Origin: an uncultured Paracoccaceae bacterium
GTDB lineage: Bacteria; Pseudomonadota; Alphaproteobacteria; Rhodobacterales; Rhodobacteraceae
Assembly: GCA_947489445.1 (NCBI GenBank)
Contig: CANLDN010000004.1
Location: forward strand, 307,147-371,146
Reading direction: 5' to 3'
DNA length: 64,000 nucleotides
The notes beneath the pieces were generated by a model. It was not told where the DNA came from, ran no database searches, and saw only the letters and a list, made by a program, of their open reading frames with translations. This document shows positions 15,510 through 24,045 of this stretch, piece after piece; within the stretch, counting starts at the first letter, position 1, and the number at the start of each line of letters is the position of its first letter. A program made the translations under genes and the position numbers.

Positions 15510-16190
15510 TTATTCAGACTGCACGATCACGCGATAATTGTCGTGATGCACATCGGTGACGTTTCTCACCCATAGTGTGCGTCTGTCTTCACTTAGGATG
15601 AAGTGGTCCGAGCCGCACCCGTCCGCGATGTTCACGCCAGGAAAATGGCGGAAATTATGGGGGCAGTATGTGACGTTTCTGAGTCCCAGCTCACGATTTG
15701 ATATGCCCAGGTGATCTTCGGATCCGCGATAGGCACGCATCGCAATGCCAAGAACGGGACGGGCGAATGTCACCTCTCCCCAAGTGCCAATCTGATCCAC
15801 GCAGTTAAGGTATTTCCTCATTGTGAACGTCGCGTTGTAGGTTTCGTTGTCAAAGTGGAAATAATATGAGTCCACTTTGGTGCCACGTGGAATGTATCCA
15901 GGGCTCAAGATGTTCCAGTCACGCGTATCCCTTGGCCGCCGTGCATTGCTGTAATCCCCCGGTGCTGAAATATCGACTGGCATGTCGCGGCGCAGCACAT
16001 GTCCCTGTCTTTCTGCGAAGACGAATATCTCGGTGTCGCTTTCCAATGCGCCAAGATCAACGCTTCTTGGTGCCTGCGACAACAGCCTGATGCCCCCATC
16101 GGTCCGGACAATTCCTGCAATCTCAGCATAGCTTGCTGATGCGAAAGACCAGCTTGCCAAGCAGGCCATCAAATAGATGATAGGTTTCAT
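15510..16190 (-). CDS. Secreted hypothetical protein
   Basis: A 226-residue protein with a Sec signal peptide (MKPIIYLMACLASWSFASASYA, cleavage probably before EIAG). The mature part has SVDLGALESDTEIFVFAERQG, then WNILSPGYIPRGTKVDSYYFHFDN and GEVTFARPVLGIAMRAYRG, beta-rich, with three Cys that could form disulfides. I do not recognise a named family. No operon partner; the gene downstream on this strand is absent and the next gene upstream is another small secreted protein. Likely periplasmic or outer-surface. Confidence 0.65.
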   Translation of the reverse strand: MKPIIYLMACLASWSFASASYAEIAGIVRTDGGIRLLSQAPRSVDLGALESDTEIFVFAERQGHVLRRDMPVDISAPGDYSNARRPRDTRDWNILSPGYIPRGTKVDSYYFHFDNETYNATFTMRKYLNCVDQIGTWGEVTFARPVLGIAMRAYRGSEDHLGISNRELGLRNVTYCPHNFRHFPGVNIADGCGSDHFILSEDRRTLWVRNVTDVHHDNYRVIVQSE

Positions 16191-16430
16191 TCTTATTTTC
16201 CATTCTTCTATGAGTTTAGTTTCCCATTACACCCGCTCAGTTTTTGCCGCTAAGCCAACGCATGGCGCGTGGGCAGCCATCAGCCATTCTGATTGTTGGT
16301 CGAGACTGACTTTCTGCCGGGATCGTCCGCGCACCCTTTGCAAGTCCCCACCGGGCGATAGGAGGTGCCTGAACGACGGCGCTTGCAAACACCGGTTCTG
16401 CAAGCGCCGCCACCTTCACCCAAGCGCGGA

Positions 16431-16922
16431 TCAGTTATTGCCTCTTATGCGACGCCAGACGCGTTGGGTTGTGACGCTACGGCCTTGTGGGCCCGTGCGC
16501 GTCACGGTCCCTTCCACTGCACCGGGTGCGATGCGGGTTGCGGTGCCGGACATGACCGATGTGTTGCCTGCAGGCCCCACATAAACGCCATCGCGGTAAC
16601 AGGACCCGTCGACGCAAACGGTGCTTCTTTCACTTGTCCAGGTTCCGCCATTCGCGGTCGTTCCGGTGACTTGCCGGGTGTATGTTCCGGTTGCCGGATC
16701 ATAGATGCGATTGATCTGACGGTTGTTTCCTGTCCGATTGTTTGCCGATCGCTCTACCACCGTGCTGGAGCCTCCGTCGGTGCGCGTCGTGCTGCGTTCG
16801 ACGTTGACGGTGTTTCCTCTTGGGCCAACGACCGTCCGTTCAGATGACGTCTCTGCGGATGCCGCAAGCGGCGCCAATGTGATCAGCAGACTGGCTGAGA
16901 ATGTAAGAAAAGAGTGTTTCAT
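16431..16922 (-). CDS. Secreted Ser/Thr-rich hypothetical protein
   Basis: A 163-residue protein from the ATG at 16,922, chosen because GAGG lies 6 bases upstream and a signal peptide follows directly (MKHSFLTFSASLLITLAPLAASAET). The mature part is made of repetitive polar beta-type sequence: SERTVVGPRGNTVNVERSTT, TRTDGGSSTVVERS, YDPATGTYTRQVTGTTANGG, VYVGPAGNTSVMSGTATR. Two Cys lie in the centre (VCVDGSCY). No catalytic motif. It is divergent from the two-component system at 17,078, with a 155-base shared promoter region, so it may be one of its targets (inference). Confidence 0.65.
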   Translation of the reverse strand: MKHSFLTFSASLLITLAPLAASAETSSERTVVGPRGNTVNVERSTTRTDGGSSTVVERSANNRTGNNRQINRIYDPATGTYTRQVTGTTANGGTWTSERSTVCVDGSCYRDGVYVGPAGNTSVMSGTATRIAPGAVEGTVTRTGPQGRSVTTQRVWRRIRGNN

Positions 16923-17077
16923 TTGGTGCCTCATGTGATGGATGGCAAAGCTGCCATGACATCGACGTATCGACCTGACTTTGCTGGAAGATGTCCGGCG
17001 TTTTACAGATTGTGACATTTTGTAAACGGCGGGGAAGGTTGTTTGATTGCCGGTCCAAGGCTTGTAAGCATGCTGTC

Positions 17078-17782
17078 ATGAGTACGGGTAAAAAAATCGG
17101 CATTGTGGAAGATGATCCTGAGTTGGGGCCGCTGACACGCGACCTTCTGATCCGTGAAGGCTTTGACGCATATCTGGCGCACGATGGTCGGGAACTGGAC
17201 CGCTTGCTTCGTTCGGAGACAATCGACCTGATATTGCTTGATCTGATGCTTCCCGGCGAAGATGGCCTGTCAATTTGTCGCCGTCTACGTGCCACGCGCC
17301 AGACCCCGATACTGATGTTGACCGCGAAATCGGACGATATCGACAAGATTATCGGGCTTGAGGTGGGCGCGGATGATTACCTGACGAAGCCCTTCAATCC
17401 CCGAGAACTGATCGCCCGCATCCGTGCGATCCTGCGCCGTTCGGATACAGCCCCTAAGCTGACCCAGCGCTGTGTTGCCTTTGATGGTTTCGTTGCCGAT
17501 CTGAACAGTATGCAAGTCACAAAGAACGGCGACGAAGTGACAATGACTTCGGGCGAATTCGCCCTTTTGAAAGTCTTCCTTGATCATCCCGGCCGCGTCT
17601 TAAGCCGCGACTTACTTATGGATGAAAGCCAGAACCGTAATACCGATAGCTTTGATCGGACAGTTGATGTGCAGATCAGCCGCCTGCGCGCCAAGCTGGG
17701 CGACACGCCCCACCGGTCATCAATCATCAAAACCGTTCGCAATGCCGGGTATATTTTCACGGCAGATGTACGCCCTGTATGA
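17078..17782 (+). CDS. OmpR-family response regulator
   Basis: A 234-residue two-domain response regulator. Receiver: GIVEDDPELG acidic pocket, phospho-acceptor D55 in LILLDLMLPGEDG, T in LMLTAKSD, K in YLTKPFN. C-terminal winged helix (Trans_reg_C): MTSGEFALLKVFLDHPGRVLSRDLLMDESQNR...RTVDVQISRLRAKLGD...IKTVRNAGYIF. ATG 17078 gives a normal OmpR-type length; the frame is open further upstream, but the added residues do not look coding. The last codon overlaps the start of the histidine kinase gene (ATGA), so the pair is co-translated. Confidence 0.93.
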   Translation: MSTGKKIGIVEDDPELGPLTRDLLIREGFDAYLAHDGRELDRLLRSETIDLILLDLMLPGEDGLSICRRLRATRQTPILMLTAKSDDIDKIIGLEVGADDYLTKPFNPRELIARIRAILRRSDTAPKLTQRCVAFDGFVADLNSMQVTKNGDEVTMTSGEFALLKVFLDHPGRVLSRDLLMDESQNRNTDSFDRTVDVQISRLRAKLGDTPHRSSIIKTVRNAGYIFTADVRPV

Positions 17783-19137
17783 GACGCCGTTGGAGCCTTT
17801 TTGCGCGGTTGGCGGCTATTCTGACGGTCGGTCTTTTTGTCGTCCAGTTGATGTTTGTCTGGAGCTATCGCAATTCCCAAGAACTGGCAGGCTCTGCTGA
17901 ATACAGATTTCCGTTGCCGGAACGCGTGCTGGCAATGGTGACGCTTTTCGAAGAAACAGATGATCCGGACCGTTTGCTGGTTGCGTTGAACAACGACGAT
18001 CTGCGGGTTTTCGTGAGTGATGACGCGGCAGATGTCTTTTTGGCGGAAGAGGTGCGTCTGCCGGGTATCGAAGCCATACTGGACGAATATGTTGCGCAGT
18101 TCGACGGACGGAAATCTGCGGCTTTTATCGCGTTACCCAGCGACGTCGAGCCTGCAAGTCTGGGCGTCGGCGACAGATCCGTTTTCAGCACCTATCCTGC
18201 ACGGATCGCGGTTGAGTTGCGCAGCGGCGGTACATTGGTGATCGAAACCCGCGATGATCTGCTGACCAAAGTCTTTCAACTGCCCATCGGTTTTTATGCC
18301 GGCGTTGTTGCGGTCTTTGGTGCCTTGGTCATGTTATTTGCCATCGGACGGGAAACCCGCCCCTTGCGCGATCTTGCTGCTGCTATGCGCGGGTTCGGCG
18401 CCGAAGGTATCCCGGTCGATGTGATGCCCGCGGGTGCGCAGGAAGTGCGCGAATTGACGGATGACTTCAATGCCATGCAAAGACAGATCAATACACTTCT
18501 GACGGGTCGCTCGGTCATGCTGGGTGCCTTGGGGCATGACCTAAGAACGTATCTTGCGCGCATGAAGCTGAAAATCGACATCCTGCCAGACGAAACCCGC
18601 CTGTCTTTGGATCGTGATATAGAAACGATGGATCAGGTGCTGGAGAATTGCCTGATGTTGGCGCGCGGCCACCAAAGCGAACGCCCAAAAGATATTTTCT
18701 ATATCAGCGAAGAAATGGCACAGATTGTCGGCGAATACGATGCGGCGGTTATGGAACCAATCGCATTTGAGGATGTGCAGGTTATTTTTGAGCAAGCGGC
18801 GTTTCGGCGCGTCATGACCAACGTGATTGATAACGCGGTTAAGTTTGCGGGCTCCTGCACGGTGACGCTGACCTGCGATGGCGCATTGGCGACCATCACC
18901 ATTTCGGATCAGGGCCCGGGAATGTCGGAAGATGATCTGGCGCTCGCATTCGATCCGTTTTCTCGTGGCGATAGTGCGCGAACACTTGATCGGCGGGGCA
19001 CGGGCATCGGTCTGTCAATTGCCAAGATGCTTGCGGATGCCAACGACGCGAAAATCCATCTTAAGTCAGCGGCAGACCTAGGCACGACCGTCGATGTGAA
19101 AGTTGCGGTTTATCAGCCTGAAAGTGATGAGGACTGA
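17779..19137 (+). CDS. Two-component sensor histidine kinase
   Basis: A 452-residue membrane kinase. A first membrane helix at about residues 8-28 and a second near 172-192 bracket a periplasmic sensor region of about 140 residues with no recognised fold. Then come a HAMP-like linker (RETRPLRDLAAAMRGFG), the dimerisation/phospho-acceptor box GHDLRTYLARMK (H253), and an HATPase_c domain with N box NVIDNAVKFA, G1 ISDQGPGMS, F box FDPFSRGD and G2 GTGIGLSIAK. The H box departs from the common HELRTPL form. It partners with the upstream regulator; the signal is unknown. Confidence 0.92.
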   Translation: MRRRWSLFARLAAILTVGLFVVQLMFVWSYRNSQELAGSAEYRFPLPERVLAMVTLFEETDDPDRLLVALNNDDLRVFVSDDAADVFLAEEVRLPGIEAILDEYVAQFDGRKSAAFIALPSDVEPASLGVGDRSVFSTYPARIAVELRSGGTLVIETRDDLLTKVFQLPIGFYAGVVAVFGALVMLFAIGRETRPLRDLAAAMRGFGAEGIPVDVMPAGAQEVRELTDDFNAMQRQINTLLTGRSVMLGALGHDLRTYLARMKLKIDILPDETRLSLDRDIETMDQVLENCLMLARGHQSERPKDIFYISEEMAQIVGEYDAAVMEPIAFEDVQVIFEQAAFRRVMTNVIDNAVKFAGSCTVTLTCDGALATITISDQGPGMSEDDLALAFDPFSRGDSARTLDRRGTGIGLSIAKMLADANDAKIHLKSAADLGTTVDVKVAVYQPESDED

Positions 19138-19637
19138 GAGGCATTCATGGCTCCCTCCAAAACAGTTTCGGGACCGGCCGGGGGTGCTAACCGCTTGGTT
19201 GTCAATTTGTATTCGTCAGTTTTTCCCGCCCGTTTTCCAGCGAAAATGATAGCTGCGCGTCGGCACATACCTCGGGGTTTACTGTTTCACGAGAAAAGTG
19301 CCGAAAACCCTGAAACGGACTTTGCGGAAGCAGCAACGAATGTCTGGAACGTCCGCACTACCGACCTCGATGCGCTTCAAATGCTGCGTACCGTACGAAC
19401 GGCAGCTTTCGGAAAGCCGCGCCGCAGCGATGTTTAGAGTATCTGGCTCTTGGCATAGGCAATCCACCAGACTTTGCAAAGTCCGCTTTCTGCGCGTCGC
19501 TGCCCTTCGGGCACCACGCAGTACCACGCACTTTGGGCTCTCTCAACACCTTCGCTGCGTTGCGCATGAAAGGCAGCTTAGGCCTTCGCGTCGCATTCTG
19601 CCCCATCCGGCTATTTGATCCCTTAAGTCGAAACGCT
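19138..19637 (+). other. Gene-free stretch of 500 bases with repeat-like texture
   Basis: It lies between two convergent genes. No ORF has a believable product. The sequence is built of short words (TTTGCGGAAGCAGC, GAATGTCTGGAACGTCCGC, CAAAGTCCGCTTTCTGCG) and small palindromes such as CTTTCGGAAAG near 19,408. I recall similar GTCCGC-rich degenerate intergenic sequence from other Roseobacter genomes, but this was not checked. Confidence 0.4.
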
Positions 19638-20228
19638 TCAGGTTTGGCCCTTACGCCACGCGGCCCAGTCTTCGGGTGTGTCCAGATCAAGCCGTGCCCG
19701 GTTGTCCGGCAGCGGCGTCAGATGCGTACGCTGGCGTAACGGGTTCACCAACGCCTCCCCGCCGCCATCGCCCCGAAGCTCTGCGAATTTGGGTCGCAGA
19801 CTGCCATCAAAGATAACCGGATGACCCGGCTTGCCAGCGGTTGTTGCGCCGCGCCAGATCAAGTGATCCGGATGGGTGTCGCGGGCCGCAAATACTGCCA
19901 TCAGATCGCCGGTTTCCAGCCCAACAAGATCACCAAGGATCATCATGAAAGCCGGCGCGTCAGGCAATTGTGCAACCGCGCCGCGCATGGTGCCTGACAT
20001 GCCTTCTGCGGCCTCTGGCACTGCCAATGCCGTGACGTTCAGGCCAGCGATCGCCTGCTGGCGCGGGTGGGCCTTATCGGGCAAGGCGACAAATACCGGA
20101 TGTCCAGTGGCCAGCGCGATGCGGGCTTGTTTGCGCAGCAATGGCTCGCCTGCGACGGTCTCAAGCAGTTTATCCCCGCCACGCATCCGGCGGGATGATC
20201 CGGCGGCAAGGACCAGGATGGGGATCAT
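19638..20228 (-). CDS. MocA/MobA-like nucleotidyltransferase
   Basis: A 196-residue nucleotidyltransferase of the molybdopterin cytidylyl/guanylyl-transferase family. The N-terminal nucleotide loop reads LVLAAGSSRRMRGGDKLL, with metal-binding Asp in MMILGDLVGL and the later GKPGHPVIFDGSLRPKF, the usual MocA-type wording (GxPGHPvlF). It would attach a nucleotide to molybdopterin or a similar acceptor. It starts within the stop of the upstream FAD/GcvT dehydrogenase gene (ATGA, 20,225-20,228), which is unexpected because that enzyme uses FAD and folate. A separate MobA is encoded at 38,047. Confidence 0.8.
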   Translation of the reverse strand: MIPILVLAAGSSRRMRGGDKLLETVAGEPLLRKQARIALATGHPVFVALPDKAHPRQQAIAGLNVTALAVPEAAEGMSGTMRGAVAQLPDAPAFMMILGDLVGLETGDLMAVFAARDTHPDHLIWRGATTAGKPGHPVIFDGSLRPKFAELRGDGGGEALVNPLRQRTHLTPLPDNRARLDLDTPEDWAAWRKGQT

Positions 20229-22633
20229 CCGCGCATCGCCGTACCGTCCGGGTCGAACAGATGGGTCGTCACCCGTGTGGCCTTACGACTCTGTCCCATG
20301 ATCTCGATCTCGGCCACCAGATCATCGGTGGCCTGTGCACGGGGAATCAGGGCCATGGCGATGGATTTGTCGGCATGGTGCGAATAGCCGCCGGAGGTAC
20401 AGAAACCGACGACTTCGTCATTGATAAAGACAGGTTCGTAGGCGACGACATCGGCGTCATCCGCATCGACTTCGAAACTGACAAGCGTGCGGGCAGGGGG
20501 CGTCGCCCGCTCCGCCTCTGCCGCCGCGCGCCCGATGAAATCAGTGTTTTTCTTGAAGCTGATGAAACGGTCCATACCCGTCTCGGCCGCCGTGTAATCG
20601 GGCGAATACTCCGACAGCCAAGAGCCAAAGAACCGATCAAGACGCAGCGACATCATCGCCCGCATCCCAAACGGTGTGATGCCCATCGGTTGGCCAGCGG
20701 TCCAAAGCGTCCACCACAATTGGCGCTGGTCCATCGGGTCGCAGAAAATCTCGAACCCCAAATCACCGGTATAGCTGACGCGCTGCACAATGCAGCTGAC
20801 CTGCCCAATCGTCATGCGGCGCACGTCGAGGAATTTCATGCCCGCCACGTCGTCGCGTGTGCAACACGATAGCAGGTCACGCGCCTTGGGCCCTGCGATC
20901 TGAAAACCGGTACGCTGGTTCGAAATGTTTTCGACATGACAATCATCATGTGCGTTTTGCAGGAACCAGCGATGATGAATCTCCTGTGCGCCATAGCTCG
21001 CGGTCAGCTGGAATTCAGTCTCTGACAAACAGGAGACGGTGAAATCGCCCCAAAGCCGCCCCTTGGGTGATAACATCGGGCTGAGTGACATGCGCCCCGG
21101 CCGCGGGATACGGCCGGCCATGATCCGGTCGAGCCACGCGCGCGCACCAGTCCCGGTGACACTGAACTTGCCGAAATTCTGGACTTCGTTGATGCCGACA
21201 CCGCTGCGCAGGGCCTGCACCTCGCGTCGGGTGGCGTTCCACGCATCAGACCGGCGAAAGGTCGGGGTTTCATAACCCGGGTCGCCGTCTTTGGCGAAAT
21301 AGTTGACCACCTCCAGCCCGAATTGATGGCCCCAAACCGCGCCCAGATCGCTGAAGACATCATACATCGGCGTGGTGCGATGCGGACGGGCGGCAGGCAA
21401 TTCTTCGTTGGGGTAACTGACGGAAAAGCGGTTTTGGTAATTCTCAATCACCTTCGGTCGCGTGTAGCCGGGCGTGATCCATTTGCCGTAACGCGCCACA
21501 TCAAGTGCGGTGACGTCGCGTTCGCATTCCCCTTCGATCATCCATTGCGCCAACATCAGACCGACGCCGCCACCCTGGCTGAACCCGGCCATCACACCGC
21601 AGGCCGACCAGTAATTCTGATGACCGGGAACCGGCCCGACAAGCGGATTACCATCGGGGGCGAATGTGAACGGGCCGTGGATCACGGATTTGACCCCGGC
21701 AGTCGCCAGCACCGGGAAACGGTCATAGGCGAATGCGATTGAATCCTCGATCTTGTCGAAATCATCAGGCAGCAATTCATGGCCAAAATCCCAAGGCGTC
21801 CCATCAACGGCCCATGGTTTACAGGGCTTTTCATAGAACCCGATACACAGCCCGCGCCCTTCTTGGCGCAGATAACTTTCGCCGCCCGGGTCGATCACAT
21901 GCGGATGCTCGCTGTCGCGGTTGTAGATTTCGGGGATATCATCGGTGACGATATACTGGTGCTCCATTGGATGCAGGGGCGTATAGATGCCAGCCATGGC
22001 CCCCACTTCTCGCGCCCAAAGACCGCCCGCATTGACCACATGTTCAGCATGGATCGTACCCTTGTCGGTCACGACATCCCACGTGCCATCGGCGCGCTGG
22101 TTCGTCTCAGTGACCTTGCAATGCGTTTCGATCGCCGCACCACCCATCCGGGCTGCCTTGGCGTAGGCATGTGTGGTGCCCGAAGGATCAAGATGCCCGT
22201 CAAGCGGGTCATAAAGCGCACCAACGATACCTTTGGTATTGGTGATCGGGGCGATCTTGGCGATATCGTCAGGACCGACAATCTCTGTCTCCAACCCCAT
22301 GTAGCGGTGTTTGGCCCGCTCAGCGACCAGCATATCGAACCGGTCCTGATTGTCCGCCAGGGTCAAGCCGCCGGAATGATGCAGGCCGCAAGACATGCCC
22401 GTAAGCTCTTCTAATTCCTTGTAAAGTTTAATGGTATAGCCCTGAAGGGCCGCCATATTGGTATCACCATTTAGCGTGTGAAACCCGCCTGCGGCGTGCC
22501 ATGTGGACCCCGATGTCAGCTCTGACCGTTCGATCAACATCACATCTGACCAGCCCAGCTTTGTCAGGTGATAAAGAACCGAACAGCCGACGACACCGCC
22601 GCCAATAACCGCCACGCGCGTTGTCGTTTTCAT
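20225..22633 (-). CDS. FAD-dependent oxidoreductase with GcvT domain (dimethylglycine/sarcosine dehydrogenase-like)
   Basis: An 802-residue enzyme. The N-terminal 400 residues are a DAO-type flavoprotein: dinucleotide motif VIGGGVVGCSVLYHL, the ERSELTSGSTWHAAGG loop typical of sarcosine/dimethylglycine dehydrogenases where a His binds FAD, and GLYTP-type substrate region. A short FAO_M linker domain follows, then a GcvT-type aminomethyl-transferase domain and its C-terminal barrel (GDLGFEIFCDPMDQRQLWWTLW; SFEVDADDADVVAYEPVF). The family demethylates N-methylated glycines or betaines and passes the one-carbon unit to tetrahydrofolate. The exact substrate is not visible. Cytoplasmic, no signal peptide. 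Confidence 0.88.
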   Translation of the reverse strand: MKTTTRVAVIGGGVVGCSVLYHLTKLGWSDVMLIERSELTSGSTWHAAGGFHTLNGDTNMAALQGYTIKLYKELEELTGMSCGLHHSGGLTLADNQDRFDMLVAERAKHRYMGLETEIVGPDDIAKIAPITNTKGIVGALYDPLDGHLDPSGTTHAYAKAARMGGAAIETHCKVTETNQRADGTWDVVTDKGTIHAEHVVNAGGLWAREVGAMAGIYTPLHPMEHQYIVTDDIPEIYNRDSEHPHVIDPGGESYLRQEGRGLCIGFYEKPCKPWAVDGTPWDFGHELLPDDFDKIEDSIAFAYDRFPVLATAGVKSVIHGPFTFAPDGNPLVGPVPGHQNYWSACGVMAGFSQGGGVGLMLAQWMIEGECERDVTALDVARYGKWITPGYTRPKVIENYQNRFSVSYPNEELPAARPHRTTPMYDVFSDLGAVWGHQFGLEVVNYFAKDGDPGYETPTFRRSDAWNATRREVQALRSGVGINEVQNFGKFSVTGTGARAWLDRIMAGRIPRPGRMSLSPMLSPKGRLWGDFTVSCLSETEFQLTASYGAQEIHHRWFLQNAHDDCHVENISNQRTGFQIAGPKARDLLSCCTRDDVAGMKFLDVRRMTIGQVSCIVQRVSYTGDLGFEIFCDPMDQRQLWWTLWTAGQPMGITPFGMRAMMSLRLDRFFGSWLSEYSPDYTAAETGMDRFISFKKNTDFIGRAAAEAERATPPARTLVSFEVDADDADVVAYEPVFINDEVVGFCTSGGYSHHADKSIAMALIPRAQATDDLVAEIEIMGQSRKATRVTTHLFDPDGTAMRG

Positions 22634-22731
22634 CTGGGTGTCTCCGCATTGCTATGCGGTCAGCATGACGCGGGGTTTGCACGTTGCCCAGCCACCCCGC
22701 GACATTTTTTGTCGCAAACGCGCGTCTGTGA

Positions 22732-23289
22732 TCAGGGAATGATCCGCGTGTATTTCGTCCCTTCCAGCGTCGCGCCCAAGCGCAACCCGGTCTGCGCAAA
22801 GATAACTGCAATCACTGGCGAAAGTGATGTCGTGGTTTCGGCGCGCAGCATCTGACCCTGATCGCTGATCGCATATTCGACATCGGCGCCGGCGGCCCAA
22901 CCGGGGGACTGCCGGAAATCCAGCAACGCTTCTTGCGTCATGAAAAACAGGACATGGCTGTATTGCTGCGCCCCGATCTGCAAACCCGCGCTGCCAGAGG
23001 CGGCAGAGTAGTAATCAACCGTCGATGGCCCAACCCGCAACGCACCGCGCCCATACGAACCGCCAAGGCCAAGCCCCACTTCGGTGACCAGTGGCATGAC
23101 CAACATACCCGCCGCCCGATCAACAAGATCGCGGGTGCCGGGATAGGTCGTATCCATAAAATTCAGGGTGCTATCGACCCGCGCATCAATGGTCGCGGGG
23201 CCTGCGCCGCCAATGCCATTGCCACATGCTGCCAATGTTGTGGATGCAAATGCACCAAGCGCAAAGCCGCGCCTTGAGAAACTGCTCAT
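22732..23289 (-). CDS. SYLF (YSC84-like) lipid-binding lipoprotein
   Basis: A 185-residue protein with an RR-containing lipoprotein signal (SFSRRGFALGAFASTTLAAC, lipobox Cys at residue 21). The mature part is a SYLF/YSC84 domain: DRAAGMLVMPLVTEVGLGLGGSYGRGALRVG, YYSAASGSAGLQIGAQQYSHVLFFMT, ending with LRLGATLEGTKYTRIIP. Bacterial members are presumed to bind lipids in the periplasm or at the outer membrane; their exact job is unknown. Single gene, divergent from the transglutaminase-like protease at 23,405. Confidence 0.87.
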   Translation of the reverse strand: MSSFSRRGFALGAFASTTLAACGNGIGGAGPATIDARVDSTLNFMDTTYPGTRDLVDRAAGMLVMPLVTEVGLGLGGSYGRGALRVGPSTVDYYSAASGSAGLQIGAQQYSHVLFFMTQEALLDFRQSPGWAAGADVEYAISDQGQMLRAETTTSLSPVIAVIFAQTGLRLGATLEGTKYTRIIP

Positions 23290-23404
23290 GATTTTTTCCG
23301 CCTTATGTGCCTGTGTGGAGACGTTTGCCGCCTCTTATGATGCAAACTATAGGCAAAACCGGGCAGGGTGTCACGCGCTTTGGGACATGTGCTATACTTG
23401 GATC

Positions 23405-23989
23405 ATGCGCTCGGTTGGTTTAGCGAATATCGGGTTTCCCATATTGGTCGGGTTGCTCGTCGCAGCGGCCGGTTCTCAGGCGGCGCCTGAATGTATTTCA
23501 ATGCAGTTACCGGTCGAAGGCATTGATGCCGCGCCCGAGAAATATCGCGAATTCTGCGCAACCTATGACGGGGCCTGCGATCTTGAAGGTGCATCCAGTT
23601 TAGCGTGGTCGACACAAACCCATTTGAAAATCGGCCGTATCAACACGCAGGTCAATCAAGAGAACACGACAGTGTCGGACTGGGATGTCAACGGGCTTGA
23701 TGACGTCTGGGACTATCCCAGCAACTGTCAGGGTGATTGCGAAGACTTCGCATTGGAAAAACGGCGCCTGCTTGTTGAAAACGGGCTGCCAAGCGCATCA
23801 CTGACAATGGCAATTGCATTTCACGAGACGCAGTTTTTTCCTCATGCCGTCTTGTTGGTTGAAACATCTGCCGGAACATGGGTGTTGGACAGTTTCGACG
23901 ACGAAATGCTGTGCTGGAACGCTGTACCCTATATTTTCACCCACCGCGAACGCCCCGATGGCCAATGGGCACGTTTCATTTTGCCATAG
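23405..23989 (+). CDS. Transglutaminase-like cysteine peptidase (BTLCP)
   Basis: A 194-residue exported protein. The signal peptide is MRSVGLANIGFPILVGLLVAAAGSQA. The mature part matches the bacterial transglutaminase-like cysteine proteinase family: catalytic Cys in QGDCEDFALEKRRLL, His in FFPHAVLLVET, Asp in WVLDSFDDE, and the family start IGRINTQVNQ. The homologue LapG cleaves a surface adhesin under c-di-GMP control, but no LapD/LapA partner is nearby, so the substrate is open. ATG 23405 is chosen because the signal peptide begins there; the frame is open further upstream. Confidence 0.88.
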   Translation: MRSVGLANIGFPILVGLLVAAAGSQAAPECISMQLPVEGIDAAPEKYREFCATYDGACDLEGASSLAWSTQTHLKIGRINTQVNQENTTVSDWDVNGLDDVWDYPSNCQGDCEDFALEKRRLLVENGLPSASLTMAIAFHETQFFPHAVLLVETSAGTWVLDSFDDEMLCWNAVPYIFTHRERPDGQWARFILP

Positions 23990-24045
23990 AACAGCGTGAG
24001 CAAGGGGCGCGAAATGCGTGCCATCATCTGTATTTTGCATCTTCT

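Noticed and set aside
19147..19437. 96-codon frame downstream of the histidine kinase gene
   Set aside because: Product lacks hydrophobic patterning, composition follows the repeat-like DNA, and it overlaps palindromic words; treated as non-coding.
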